In this document: positions 1-7,641 of the stretch, in pieces
Position numbering within the stretch: the first letter of the stretch is position 1
How the letters are laid out: every line of letters begins with the position of its first letter
Assembly: GCA_949935685.1 (NCBI GenBank)
Contig: CATLGN010000003.1
Location: forward strand, 1-23,035
DNA length: 23,035 nucleotides
Direction of reading: 5' to 3'
Source of the DNA: an uncultured Lachnospiraceae bacterium
GTDB taxonomy: Bacteria; Bacillota; Clostridia; Lachnospirales; Lachnospiraceae
Translations under genes and position numbers: made by a program
Notes under the pieces: model-generated
Databases searched by the model: none
What the model saw: the letters and a program-made list of their open reading frames with translations, nothing else
Told to the model about the DNA's origin: nothing

Positions 1-403
1 CGGTATTGCCGTTGAAGTCGATGCGGAACCAGTCCTTGTAGGGGCTGTCCCACTTGTTCTGCCGCACATCTTCAAACGCCCAAAATCCCCGGCCTGCGTG
101 ATTAAACACACCGTCCAGCAGTATCTTCAGTCCCGCCTGATGCAGTGCGTCGCAGACTGTTTTAAAATCTTCATTCGTCCCAAGCCTGCAGTCTACCTTA
201 TGATAATCACGTGTATCATATCCGTGGGCATCGCTTTCAAACAGGGGATTGAACAGGACACAGGTTGCACCTGTTTCCCTGATATGTTCCACCCAGTCCA
301 GAATCCGCAAAATCCTGTGCTCCTGTACCCCGTCGTTCTGCCGGGGTGCGCCGCACAGCCCCAGAGGATAAATCTGATAAACAACCGCTTCTTCAAACCA
401 CAT
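1..403 (-). CDS. GH13 alpha-amylase family enzyme, N-terminal part (runs off the window)
   Basis: The reading frame starts at the ATG at 403 and is open to the window edge, giving the first 134 residues of a longer protein. The start of a GH13 (beta/alpha)8 barrel is visible: a VVYQIYP strand near residue 8, then an NPLFES...GYDTRDY segment around residues 58-72, and the conserved first motif DGVFNH near residue 109. There is no signal peptide and no N-terminal carbohydrate-binding domain, because the barrel begins almost at residue 1; the enzyme is therefore probably cytoplasmic. The catalytic Asp and Glu lie outside the window, so specificity (amylase, maltodextrinase, glucosidase) cannot be read. 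It starts 22 nt after the alpha/beta hydrolase stop and is the third gene of an alpha-glucan operon. The Shine-Dalgarno-like sequence (GAAAGTGAG) is weaker than those of its neighbours. Confidence 0.85.
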   Translation of the reverse strand, partial: MWFEEAVVYQIYPLGLCGAPRQNDGVQEHRILRILDWVEHIRETGATCVLFNPLFESDAHGYDTRDYHKVDCRLGTNEDFKTVCDALHQAGLKILLDGVFNHAGRGFWAFEDVRQNKWDSPYKDWFRIDFNGNT

Positions 404-425
404 ATTGTTACGCTCACTTTCTTTT

Positions 426-1379
426 TTATTGCTGCCTGATTTGTGCTTTTTCTTCCAGCCAGTCACCGATCAGCGCATGCACCGCTTTCCGTCCGACTTC
501 GTTATGAAGCTCATGTCTGCAATGGTCAAACAGCTTTACCGTAATATCCCGTATGCCCGCTCTCCGGTAAATGCGGGATACTTTCTCCACCGCTTTTCCA
601 TAGTTTCCCACCGGGTCCTCCCTGCCCGAGGCCATCAGAATCGGGACATTTTTCGGGATATGTCCTATGTTAGCCCTTTTACCGATAAAAAGCAAGGTTT
701 TCATCAAAGCCGCCACGCCGCCCGCCGTAAAGACAAACGTGCACGCCGGATCGCTGTTATAGGCTTTCATAATCTCCGGGTCGGAGCAGACCCAGTCATT
801 CGCCGACTTCGGGTTCCGTACTCTGCGGTTATAACTGCCAAACATAAGTTTTCGCAGCAAATCGCTCCGAAAACGCTCTCCCCTGCATAGCTTCATAAGC
901 TCAGCCAGCAGCAGTCCCGCCAGTGCGGCGCCCGCGCCATGGTCTCCCGTTCCCAGGAGAACAGCGCCATTGAGTTCCCTGCCATATGTCATCAGATACC
1001 GCCTTGCCAGAAAGGAACCCATACTGTGTCCCAGAAGAAAGTACGGACAGTTCGGAAAACGCTTTTTCAAAATCCTCGTCAGCCTGTGCAGATCGTTTAC
1101 CATACAGGCACTTCCGGCCGCACCGGCGATATGGCCCCAGTCCCCGGTCGATTTTACCGACCGGCCGTGCCCCAGATGATCGTTTCCCGCCACAAGAAAT
1201 CCCCGCGCCGTCAGCGATGCGGCCAGTTCCTCATATCGCCCCGCATACTCCGCCATGCCGTGCGCAATCTGTACAATCCCCTTCGGCCGCGCATAGTTCT
1301 CCCTGTCCGGCAGCCAGATTATTGCATGAATCCGGTTATCTCCATCCGAAGACGGAAAGAAAAATTCCTTCTTGTCCAT
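426..1379 (-). CDS. alpha/beta hydrolase, monoacylglycerol lipase / lysophospholipase type
   Basis: This 317-residue protein has the features of the serine aminopeptidase S33 / Hydrolase_4 family, which includes monoglyceride lipases and lysophospholipases. Visible elements are the oxyanion-hole HGM at about residue 40, a DHLGHGRS segment near 67, the nucleophile elbow GHSMG with Ser119, the likely acid Asp255 (SGREDPVG) and the likely base His289 in a CRHELHNE segment. No signal peptide is seen, so it should act in the cytoplasm on acylglycerols, lysophospholipids or another ester. The ATG at 1379 follows an AGGGAGA site at normal spacing. It lies 21 nt downstream of the complete GH13 gene and 22 nt upstream of the partial one, so all three are probably co-transcribed. 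Why an esterase sits between two glucan hydrolases is not clear. The family call is firm and the substrate is unknown. Confidence 0.9.
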   Translation of the reverse strand: MDKKEFFFPSSDGDNRIHAIIWLPDRENYARPKGIVQIAHGMAEYAGRYEELAASLTARGFLVAGNDHLGHGRSVKSTGDWGHIAGAAGSACMVNDLHRLTRILKKRFPNCPYFLLGHSMGSFLARRYLMTYGRELNGAVLLGTGDHGAGAALAGLLLAELMKLCRGERFRSDLLRKLMFGSYNRRVRNPKSANDWVCSDPEIMKAYNSDPACTFVFTAGGVAALMKTLLFIGKRANIGHIPKNVPILMASGREDPVGNYGKAVEKVSRIYRRAGIRDITVKLFDHCRHELHNEVGRKAVHALIGDWLEEKAQIRQQ

Positions 1380-1400
1380 ATGATTCTCCCTGTCACATTA

Positions 1401-3533
1401 CTATGAAATATATTGTAAAAACGTCTTTTTCTCTGCCTTTGTATGCTTCAGTAGAATCCCCGACAACGGTGGAAGCGCAATGGAAAGCTTCCCGTTTTTT
1501 ACCTGATAATACCGCTCCTCTGTCGTAAAACCGTTTTGTGATGTCATCAATAGCTGTGTCAGAATCGTATCTTTGGGAATCCCCGTCTCCCAGACACTGA
1601 TCTCCTTATTGACCTCCGTATCGTTATTGTTGATCATCACGACGCACTGTTCTTCTCCCGTAAACCGGCCATACGCGATAAAATTATAGTCCCCGGCAAG
1701 ATTGATCAGAGAGCCCTGCCGCAGTTCCGCATTCTGCTTCCGAATCCGAATCAGCGCTTTATGATAGGCAATCAGCTCTTTGTCTTCCCTGCCCCACGGA
1801 TAGGTACGTCTGTTGTCGGGATCGGTAAACCCGCACAGTCCGGCTTCGTCCCCGTAATAGATCGTCGGCGCTCCCATCCATGTCATCTGAATCAGTACCG
1901 CCTCCCGGAAAACCGGTTTGCTGACCCCTTCCTCCGCCGCTTTCGCTCCCAATGTATTGATCCGTCCCACCTTGCGGTTTGTTCTTGTCAGGAAACGGGA
2001 ATGGTCATGATTTGACAGTTCATTCATGGCCACCTGCAAAGACGGCGTTGTAAAATCAATATTATGATGCTTCATCGCCTCCCAGAAGCTGAATGCGTTC
2101 CCCCGGAGATCCTCCCGGTAATCGTCGCTGTGTTTCTGCATACCGGTCAGAAACCATGTCACCGGCTCCATAAAAGCGTCGTAATTCATAACGGAATCCC
2201 ATTCGTTTCCCCGCAGCCAGCTCTCGGGATTGCCATAATGTTCCGCCAGAATCAGCGCGTCAGGATTCACACTCTTTACCGCTTTCCGAAAATCCTGCCA
2301 GAACCGGTGGTTTTCCTCCGCGCTGCTGCCCAGATCCGCCGCCACATCCAGACGCCAGCCGTCCGCGCAATACGGCTCCGAAACCCATTTTTTCCCGATT
2401 TCCAGCATATAATCATACACCTCTCTGGAACCGGAATAATTCAGCTTTGGCAGCGTATCGTGCCCCCACCAGCCGTCATAGGTATGGTTATACGGCCATT
2501 TATCCTGCTGATAGAAACGGAAAAAATCCCGATACGGGCTGTCCTGCGCCACATAAGCGCCTTTGGCATAGCCCTCTGCATTCTCATAAATACGCTCCCT
2601 GTCCATCCATTTATTGAACGACCCACAGTGATTGAAAACACCGTCCAATATCACGCGGATGCCACGTTTGTGCGCTTCTTTTACAAGTCGGATAAACAGC
2701 TCATTGCTGGCCTCCAGATTCTTTCGGTTTGTCACACGATTGATATAACGGCTTGCAAAGCGATTTTCCCCTTCTCCCTCAGGAAGCAGTTCGCCCGCAT
2801 CCTCCACGATCTTTCCGAAATGCGGATCCACATAATCATAATCCTGTATATCGTATTTGTGATTGGACGGCGATACGAAAATCGGATTCAGATAAATCAC
2901 ATCAATGCCCAGTTCCTGCAGATAGTCCAATTTATCCATAACGCCCTGCAAATCACCGCCATAAAAACGCCGCACATCCATATGGTCAGGATAAGCATTC
3001 CAGTCCTCCGACCGGACAACCGGTTCCCCGATATACCGATATTCGCCGGTCAGCACATCGTTCGAAGGATCCCCGTTGCAGAACCGGTCAACAAAAATCT
3101 GATACATAACCGCGCCCTTCGCCCATTCCGGCGTGCGGAATCCCGGAATAATCCGAAAGCAAAAATGCTCATGCGCCGCTTTGACCGCGCCCCGCACATC
3201 ATAACAGCAATCAATTTTTCCGGCTATAATCTCAAAATAATACGTAAGCAGTTCATTTTCCAACTGCACTTTTATAAAATAATAGTCAAATTCTCCTTCC
3301 GTGCGTTCCGGCAGCATCAGTTCTTTTTGTCCTTTACTGACAAAGTAAACCCTGTCAATATTTCCTTTCGCGCAGCGAAAGCGTATGGTAATTTCATCAT
3401 AAGGCGCCGGTTCTGCAGGCATCACATAATTTGCGGTCGTGTCGCTGTACAGCGCCCGCTTACGGAATACGGGGCGCATATTTACAACATATTCCTGTTG
3501 CTGCCGCACTTTCAGAAATCGGTCCAGTTCCAT
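1401..3533 (-). CDS. intracellular GH13 cyclomaltodextrinase / neopullulanase-type alpha-glycosidase
   Basis: This 710-residue protein has an N-terminal beta-sandwich of about 130 residues, probably CBM34, followed by a GH13 barrel and a C-terminal beta domain. This is the arrangement of cyclomaltodextrinase, neopullulanase and maltogenic amylase (GH13_20), which hydrolyse cyclodextrins, pullulan and maltodextrins. All four conserved regions are present: DGVFNH at 297-302, GWRLDVA with nucleophile Asp396, AEHYG with acid/base Glu431, and NHD ending at Asp510. An NPIF...HKYDIQDY segment around 216-232 matches the substrate-binding loop. No signal peptide is present, so it should act on oligosaccharides after import. 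The ATG at 3533 follows a GAGAGG site. It is the first gene of the operon, with a strong promoter candidate at 3576-3604. No transporter or regulator gene lies in the visible part of the operon. Confidence 0.93.
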   Translation of the reverse strand: MELDRFLKVRQQQEYVVNMRPVFRKRALYSDTTANYVMPAEPAPYDEITIRFRCAKGNIDRVYFVSKGQKELMLPERTEGEFDYYFIKVQLENELLTYYFEIIAGKIDCCYDVRGAVKAAHEHFCFRIIPGFRTPEWAKGAVMYQIFVDRFCNGDPSNDVLTGEYRYIGEPVVRSEDWNAYPDHMDVRRFYGGDLQGVMDKLDYLQELGIDVIYLNPIFVSPSNHKYDIQDYDYVDPHFGKIVEDAGELLPEGEGENRFASRYINRVTNRKNLEASNELFIRLVKEAHKRGIRVILDGVFNHCGSFNKWMDRERIYENAEGYAKGAYVAQDSPYRDFFRFYQQDKWPYNHTYDGWWGHDTLPKLNYSGSREVYDYMLEIGKKWVSEPYCADGWRLDVAADLGSSAEENHRFWQDFRKAVKSVNPDALILAEHYGNPESWLRGNEWDSVMNYDAFMEPVTWFLTGMQKHSDDYREDLRGNAFSFWEAMKHHNIDFTTPSLQVAMNELSNHDHSRFLTRTNRKVGRINTLGAKAAEEGVSKPVFREAVLIQMTWMGAPTIYYGDEAGLCGFTDPDNRRTYPWGREDKELIAYHKALIRIRKQNAELRQGSLINLAGDYNFIAYGRFTGEEQCVVMINNNDTEVNKEISVWETGIPKDTILTQLLMTSQNGFTTEERYYQVKNGKLSIALPPLSGILLKHTKAEKKTFLQYIS

Positions 3534-3575
3534 AGTAGTGCCCTCTCTTACTTCTAAATATTAAAACCTCGACCT

Positions 3576-3604
3576 ATTATATCATAAATCCGGACAGTAA
3601 AAAA
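3576..3604 (-). promoter_or_regulatory. sigma-A type promoter for the GH13 operon
   Basis: On the minus strand there is a perfect TATAAT (3576-3581) preceded by TGA, which makes an extended -10 (TGnTATAAT). Seventeen bases upstream is a T6 stretch (3599-3604) that would be a poor -35 and is also part of the terminator hairpin. Transcription would start near 3569, about 35 nt before the ATG at 3533. The promoter therefore begins where the upstream terminator ends. Confidence 0.65.
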
Positions 3605-3632
3605 GACAGCATTTCGATCCGCTGTCTTTTTT
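3599..3632 (-). terminator. intrinsic terminator downstream of ftsH (symmetrical)
   Basis: A perfect 12-bp inverted repeat (AAAAAAGACAGC / GCTGTCTTTTTT) encloses a 10-nt loop. The GACAGC/GCTGTC core followed by T6 works in either direction. On the minus strand it ends transcripts coming from ftsH, or from the separate promoter at 3704-3732. Confidence 0.85.
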
Positions 3633-3697
3633 AGAGAAGGTATTTCTTTCTTATGGGGTATAGCAAAAAACTATATAATGTATTGGGGGGGGTTACA
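3599..3697 (-). ncRNA. candidate small RNA of about 100 nt between ftsH and the GH13 operon
   Basis: A good promoter (3704-3732) and a good intrinsic terminator (3599-3632) enclose about 100 nt with no useful open reading frame and no ribosome binding site followed by a start codon. The predicted RNA would start near 3697, carry eight consecutive C residues close to its 5' end (G8 on the plus strand, 3685-3692), pass through an A/U-rich middle, and end in the GACAGC hairpin with a U6 tail. I do not recognise it as 6S, tmRNA, SRP RNA or a known riboswitch. It could instead be a leader with an attenuator for the GH13 operon. This rests on signals only. Confidence 0.35.
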
Positions 3698-3703
3698 AGT
3701 AGT

Positions 3704-3732
3704 ATAATACCAGAGACCGTGCCAATTGTCTA
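3704..3732 (-). promoter_or_regulatory. promoter candidate inside the ftsH-GH13 gap
   Basis: On the minus strand, TAGACA (3727-3732, five of six to TTGACA) is followed after exactly 17 bp by TATTAT (3704-3709). The -10 is extended by TGG at 3710-3712. The next ORF start is 170 nt away and a terminator lies in between, so the immediate product should be a short RNA. Confidence 0.55.
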
Positions 3733-3780
3733 TTCTCGCAATTCACAAATATTACAAAACCATCACCTTGATTTTGTGTA

Positions 3781-5586
3781 TTATTCACAAAACAGTTCCT
3801 CAAATTCTGTTTTGGAAATCTTTTCACGGGCAATCAGCAGCTCGGCGCAGCGATGCAGCACACTGTCATGCTCCTGGATGATCTCTTTCGCCCTGGCATA
3901 GCAGGTGTCGATCATGCGTTTCACCTCTCTGTCAATCTCATTGGCAATGGATTCACTGTGGCTTCTTGTATGCGCCAGATCACGTCCGATAAACACTTCA
4001 TCGTCGTCCTCGTCGTAATTGATCAGGCCGATCTGCTCCGACATACCAAACCTTGTCACCATCTTTCTGGCTACTTTTGTAGCCTTTTTAATATCACTGG
4101 AGGCCCCGGTCGTAATATCTCCGAAAATGATCTCCTCGGCAATACGCCCGCCCAGGCTTACCATAATCTCCTGTTCCATGCGGCTCTTTGTCATAAACAT
4201 ATCGTCGCGTTCCGGCAGCGGCATCGTATAACCCGCCGCGCCGACGCCGGTCGGAATAATCGAAACGGTGTATACCGGCCCGACATCCGGCAGAACATGG
4301 AACAGAATCGCATGCCCGGCCTCATGATATGCCGTAATCCGTTTTTCCTTGTCGGAAATAATACGGCTTTTCTTCTCGGAACCGATTCCTACCTTAATAA
4401 ATGCTTTCCGAATATCTTCCTGTTTGACAAACGCCCTGTTTTGCTTTGCCGCAATGATTGCGGATTCATTCAGGAGGTTTTCCAGATCCGCGCCGGTAAA
4501 TCCCGCCGTCGTCTGTGCGATCTGTTTCAAATCCACATCCTCAGCCAGCGGTTTGTTCTTTGCATGCACTTTCAATATATCTTCTCTGCCGCCCACATCG
4601 GGTGCATTGACCGTAATCTTGCGGTCAAAACGCCCCGGACGCAGAATCGCCGGGTCCAGAATGTCCACCCGGTTGGTCGCCGCCATCACGATAATCCCCT
4701 CGTTGACACCGAAACCGTCCATTTCCACAAGAAGCTGATTCAATGTCTGTTCCCGTTCATCATGTCCGCCGCCCATACCGGTTCCCCGGCGTCTGGCAAC
4801 CGCGTCGATCTCATCAATAAAAACGATACAGGGCGCATTGCGCTTGGCATTCAAAAACAGATCCCGCACGCGGGACGCACCCACGCCGACAAACATTTCC
4901 ACAAAATCAGAGCCGGAAATGCTGAAAAACGGTACGTTCGCCTCCCCGGCAATGGCTTTTGCCAGCAGCGTCTTACCGGTTCCCGGTGAGCCTTCCAGCA
5001 ATATGCCTTTGGGAATACGGGCGCCCACCCTTGTAAACTTTGCTGGCTCCCGCAAAAATTCAATGATTTCTTCCAGTTCTTCCTTTTCCTCTTTCAGTCC
5101 CGCCACGTCTTTGAGCGTGATATTGCCTTCCCCCATGGAAAGTTTCGCCCGGCTCTTCCCGAAATTCATCATCTTACCGTTGCCGCCGGAATTCTGGGAA
5201 TTCATCATCACAAAGAAAAATACGCCTATGATAAGCACAACCAGCATGGGAAACATATAGGTCATAAACCAGCTCTCCTGCGGCACATCGTGCATGACCG
5301 GGGCAATTCCGTGCTCCGCCAGCATAGCCTCAATCTCTTTGACATCGGACACATAGGAAACCTTATTCCTGCCATCCGTAAGTGTCACCTGCACGGCCCC
5401 TGTCGGCGTCTCCTTATTCGGCCGGATCTCCACATGTGTGATACGCTCCGCATCCAAATCCGCCGTCAGCTCCGCTTTGGTATAAACTTCTTCCCTGTCA
5501 TTCAGTGTACTGATAAAATAAGTCAGTCCCAGAAGTATCAATATTACAATAAAGTACGTATTCAGGCTTTTGCCGTTTTTATTCAA
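3781..5586 (-). CDS. ftsH: ATP-dependent zinc metalloprotease FtsH
   Basis: This 601-residue membrane protease degrades misassembled membrane proteins and short-lived regulators. Two membrane segments are visible, at about residues 11-27 and 110-127, with the small extracytoplasmic domain between them. The AAA+ module follows: Walker A GSPGTGKT at 199-206, Walker B IVFIDEID at about 254-261, and an arginine-rich second region of homology near residues 305-322. The zinc site HEAGH is at 421-425, with a likely third ligand Asp in [10 protein letters not shown] near 497. The start is a TTG at 5586, chosen because a strong GGGAGG site lies 7 nt upstream and no nearby ATG competes. The Walker A has Ser where most FtsH proteins have Pro (GPPGTGKT). 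The protein is slightly short for the family because the C-terminal tail is brief. It lies 34 nt downstream of hpt, as in other Firmicutes. Confidence 0.97.
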   Translation of the reverse strand: MNKNGKSLNTYFIVILILLGLTYFISTLNDREEVYTKAELTADLDAERITHVEIRPNKETPTGAVQVTLTDGRNKVSYVSDVKEIEAMLAEHGIAPVMHDVPQESWFMTYMFPMLVVLIIGVFFFVMMNSQNSGGNGKMMNFGKSRAKLSMGEGNITLKDVAGLKEEKEELEEIIEFLREPAKFTRVGARIPKGILLEGSPGTGKTLLAKAIAGEANVPFFSISGSDFVEMFVGVGASRVRDLFLNAKRNAPCIVFIDEIDAVARRRGTGMGGGHDEREQTLNQLLVEMDGFGVNEGIIVMAATNRVDILDPAILRPGRFDRKITVNAPDVGGREDILKVHAKNKPLAEDVDLKQIAQTTAGFTGADLENLLNESAIIAAKQNRAFVKQEDIRKAFIKVGIGSEKKSRIISDKEKRITAYHEAGHAILFHVLPDVGPVYTVSIIPTGVGAAGYTMPLPERDDMFMTKSRMEQEIMVSLGGRIAEEIIFGDITTGASSDIKKATKVARKMVTRFGMSEQIGLINYDEDDDEVFIGRDLAHTRSHSESIANEIDREVKRMIDTCYARAKEIIQEHDSVLHRCAELLIAREKISKTEFEELFCE

Positions 5587-5620
5587 TGCTGCTCCTCCCG
5601 GAAACGGATTCCCGCTTCCT

Positions 5621-6145
5621 TTAATCCAATTCTACAATACCAATATATGGCAGATTGCGGTATTTCTGATCATAATCCAGACCATAACCGACTACAAATT
5701 CATCCGGGATACGAAATCCCGTATAGTCTACCGCAACATTGACAACCCGTCTGTCCGGTTTGTCAAGCAACGTGCAAAGCGCTACGCTCGCGGGCTTTCT
5801 GTCTTTCAGCATATCGATCAGATAGCTGAGCGTCCGGCCCGAATCCACAATATCTTCCACAATAATGACATCTTTATCCTTTAACGGTTCGTCCAGATCC
5901 TTTACAATCCGCACAACGCCGCTGGACTTCGTCTCACTGCCGTAACTTGATACGGACATAAAGTCCATGGATACCGGCACGGTAATCCGTTTGGCAAGCT
6001 CACACATAAAAAAGCTCCCACCCTTTAAAACACATACGAGGTGGACCCGCCTGCCTGCATAGTCTCTGCTGATCTGTTCCCCGATCTCCCGGATCCGGGC
6101 GTCAACAGCCTCTTCCGTCAACAGTACTCTGATCTTCTCCGCCAT
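5621..6145 (-). CDS. hpt: hypoxanthine phosphoribosyltransferase
   Basis: This 174-residue enzyme joins hypoxanthine, and usually guanine, to PRPP to make IMP or GMP in purine salvage. The type I PRTase signature is present: VLKGGSFF near residue 40 for the PPi loop, and the PRPP-binding [10 protein letters not shown] near residues 95-105. The late [11 protein letters not shown] and [16 protein letters not shown] segments are typical of bacterial HPRTs. The ATG at 6145 is preceded by AGGAGG at 8 nt spacing. The start lies inside the end of tilS (44-nt overlap in another frame), implying translational coupling. The tilS-hpt-ftsH order is standard in Firmicutes. Confidence 0.97.
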   Translation of the reverse strand: MAEKIRVLLTEEAVDARIREIGEQISRDYAGRRVHLVCVLKGGSFFMCELAKRITVPVSMDFMSVSSYGSETKSSGVVRIVKDLDEPLKDKDVIIVEDIVDSGRTLSYLIDMLKDRKPASVALCTLLDKPDRRVVNVAVDYTGFRIPDEFVVGYGLDYDQKYRNLPYIGIVELD

Positions 6146-7544
6146 CTGTCGTTCCTCCTGTCACCTTTATCTGCAAAACAGTCTTTGTCTGCTCGTCTAC
6201 TTTGTAATAATCGCTGATGCGATACCCGACAACCCACATAATATGCCCGCCATCCGCCACCACGGGGATCTGTTCCCGCAGGGCGCGGGGTATCTTTTCG
6301 TCAATCATATAAGCTTTCAGCGTCTTTCTGCCGCCGTCTGTGCGCGTCAGAAGCCAGTCGCCTGTCCGCCTTGTCCGAAGCACTAAAGATTTAACTATTT
6401 TATCATAATCGAACCATTTCGTATATGTTTTTTGCGGAATAATTTGCCTTTTTTGATACGGCAGCAGACTGCATGCGACACACAAACCGCCCGGCAGACA
6501 GATCTCCCCCGGTATCTGCAGCGCCTGCTCCCACGCCGCTCTCTCTGCAGTTTCCGATACCGTCCGGCCGCCGTCCCGCAGCAGCCGCACATTGCCATAT
6601 TCCCGCAGAGCGGTCATGCCGTGCGGCAGGTCAATCCTCCCGTTCCCCGGGCGCAAAAACAATTCCCGAAACAGCCGCACATGAACCGCTCCAATATCCC
6701 GGCCGCCGCTCAATCGCTGCATGGCCAGCAGCAGCAGCCGCTTCTGTATCACAGGGTCTTCCCGCACAAAAGCAGCCTGTTCCAGCACAATTTCCGTCTC
6801 CCGTACGACAGCGCAGCGCTGCAGCGCCTGCTCCGTACACCGGCCGATATACGCATCCGCTTCCGAAATCACAACACTCGCGTCATATATATGCGATACC
6901 GCTCTTTCGCAGATCTCCCGTTCCCCGCAGGCAAGCAAGTGATGCCGTATCCGGTTTCTTGTATAAGTATCATCATAATTTGTGCGGTCTATTCGACAGG
7001 CAATCTGATTTTCCCGCAGGAACGCCTCAATCTCACACCTCGGTATCCCCAGCAACGGCCGGATTACATTGTCCCTGACAGGGCGGATGCCGGCCAGTCC
7101 CGCCAGCCCGCTTCCCCGGAAAAGATGAAACAACACCGTTTCCGCATTGTCATTCTGATTATGAGCCACCGCTATTTTCCCGTCCGGCGCATCCGCCTCC
7201 CGCAAAACCCGCGCAAACGCCTGATAGCGCAGAAAGCGTCCCGCTTCCTCCACAGACATGTGATTGTCACGGGCATAGCCCTCCACATCTTCCTCCACAT
7301 ACCGATACGGACATCCCCACTCCCGGCAGAGCCGTTCCACATAGGCGGCATCCTCCCCGGCTTCCTCCCGAATCAGATGGTTGACATGCACCGCGATCAG
7401 CCGAAACGGCAGATATTTTCTGATATTGCATAAAACAAAGAGAAGGCAGACAGAATCCGCCCCTCCCGAAATACCCGCCGCAACCGTATCGCCCGCCTGC
7501 AGCATATGATATGTGTTCATATAATCCATCACTCTTCTAATCAT
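6102..7544 (-). CDS. tilS: tRNA(Ile)-lysidine synthase TilS
   Basis: TilS is an ATP-dependent PP-loop enzyme that attaches lysine to C34 of the AUA-reading isoleucine tRNA, switching its identity from Met to Ile. The 480-residue protein carries the PP-loop SGGADS at residues 26-31, an AVHVNHLIREEA segment near 50, and NDNAETVLFHLFRGSGL and RNRIRHHLL segments typical of the N-terminal domain. A weaker substrate-binding middle and a C-terminal domain (YRISDYYKV) follow. The ATG at 7544 gives the usual distance of about 25 residues to the PP-loop, but its ribosome site (TTAGGA) is almost touching it. A -10-like TATAGT ends 7 nt upstream, so either the message is leaderless or Met6 or Met9 is used. 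The stop lies inside hpt. Confidence 0.95.
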   Translation of the reverse strand: MIRRVMDYMNTYHMLQAGDTVAAGISGGADSVCLLFVLCNIRKYLPFRLIAVHVNHLIREEAGEDAAYVERLCREWGCPYRYVEEDVEGYARDNHMSVEEAGRFLRYQAFARVLREADAPDGKIAVAHNQNDNAETVLFHLFRGSGLAGLAGIRPVRDNVIRPLLGIPRCEIEAFLRENQIACRIDRTNYDDTYTRNRIRHHLLACGEREICERAVSHIYDASVVISEADAYIGRCTEQALQRCAVVRETEIVLEQAAFVREDPVIQKRLLLLAMQRLSGGRDIGAVHVRLFRELFLRPGNGRIDLPHGMTALREYGNVRLLRDGGRTVSETAERAAWEQALQIPGEICLPGGLCVACSLLPYQKRQIIPQKTYTKWFDYDKIVKSLVLRTRRTGDWLLTRTDGGRKTLKAYMIDEKIPRALREQIPVVADGGHIMWVVGYRISDYYKVDEQTKTVLQIKVTGGTTDGGEDQSTVDGRGC

Positions 7545-7550
7545 ATCCTA

Positions 7551-7579
7551 ACTATACGCAACTTTGCAGGAAAAAGCAA
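7551..7579 (-). promoter_or_regulatory. possible tilS promoter placing the transcript start at the ATG
   Basis: On the minus strand TTGCTT (7574-7579), 17 bp, then TATAGT (7551-7556). The -10 is good and the -35 weak. A start 6-7 nt downstream would coincide with the tilS ATG at 7544. No terminator is visible after the SpoIIE-like gene, so read-through from upstream is also possible. Confidence 0.35.
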
Positions 7580-7641
7580 CCGTTTGTTCCTTCATGCGTT
7601 TGTCGTCTCTCCTGTCCGTCTCTCATAGTCAATATGCCGCT

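Noticed and set aside
2064..3557. A 497-codon open frame on the plus strand opposite the GH13 gene
   Set aside because: It is a mirror of the coding GH13 frame, with His/Ile/Arg-rich composition, no ribosome site and no recognisable domain. The minus strand carries all catalytic motifs.
3653..3901. An 82-codon plus-strand frame starting in the ftsH-GH13 gap
   Set aside because: No ribosome site precedes its ATG, it runs through the G8 tract and then antisense into ftsH, and the protein looks like nothing known.
6395..7433. Several long overlapping frames on both strands within tilS
   Set aside because: They are by-products of GC-biased codons in tilS; they lack ribosome sites and have low-complexity Arg/Pro/Ser-rich translations.
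7592..7625. Repeated GTCTCTC-like words between the SpoIIE-like gene and tilS
   Set aside because: Only two short imperfect copies are present, with no spacing or structure suggesting a functional repeat or CRISPR.
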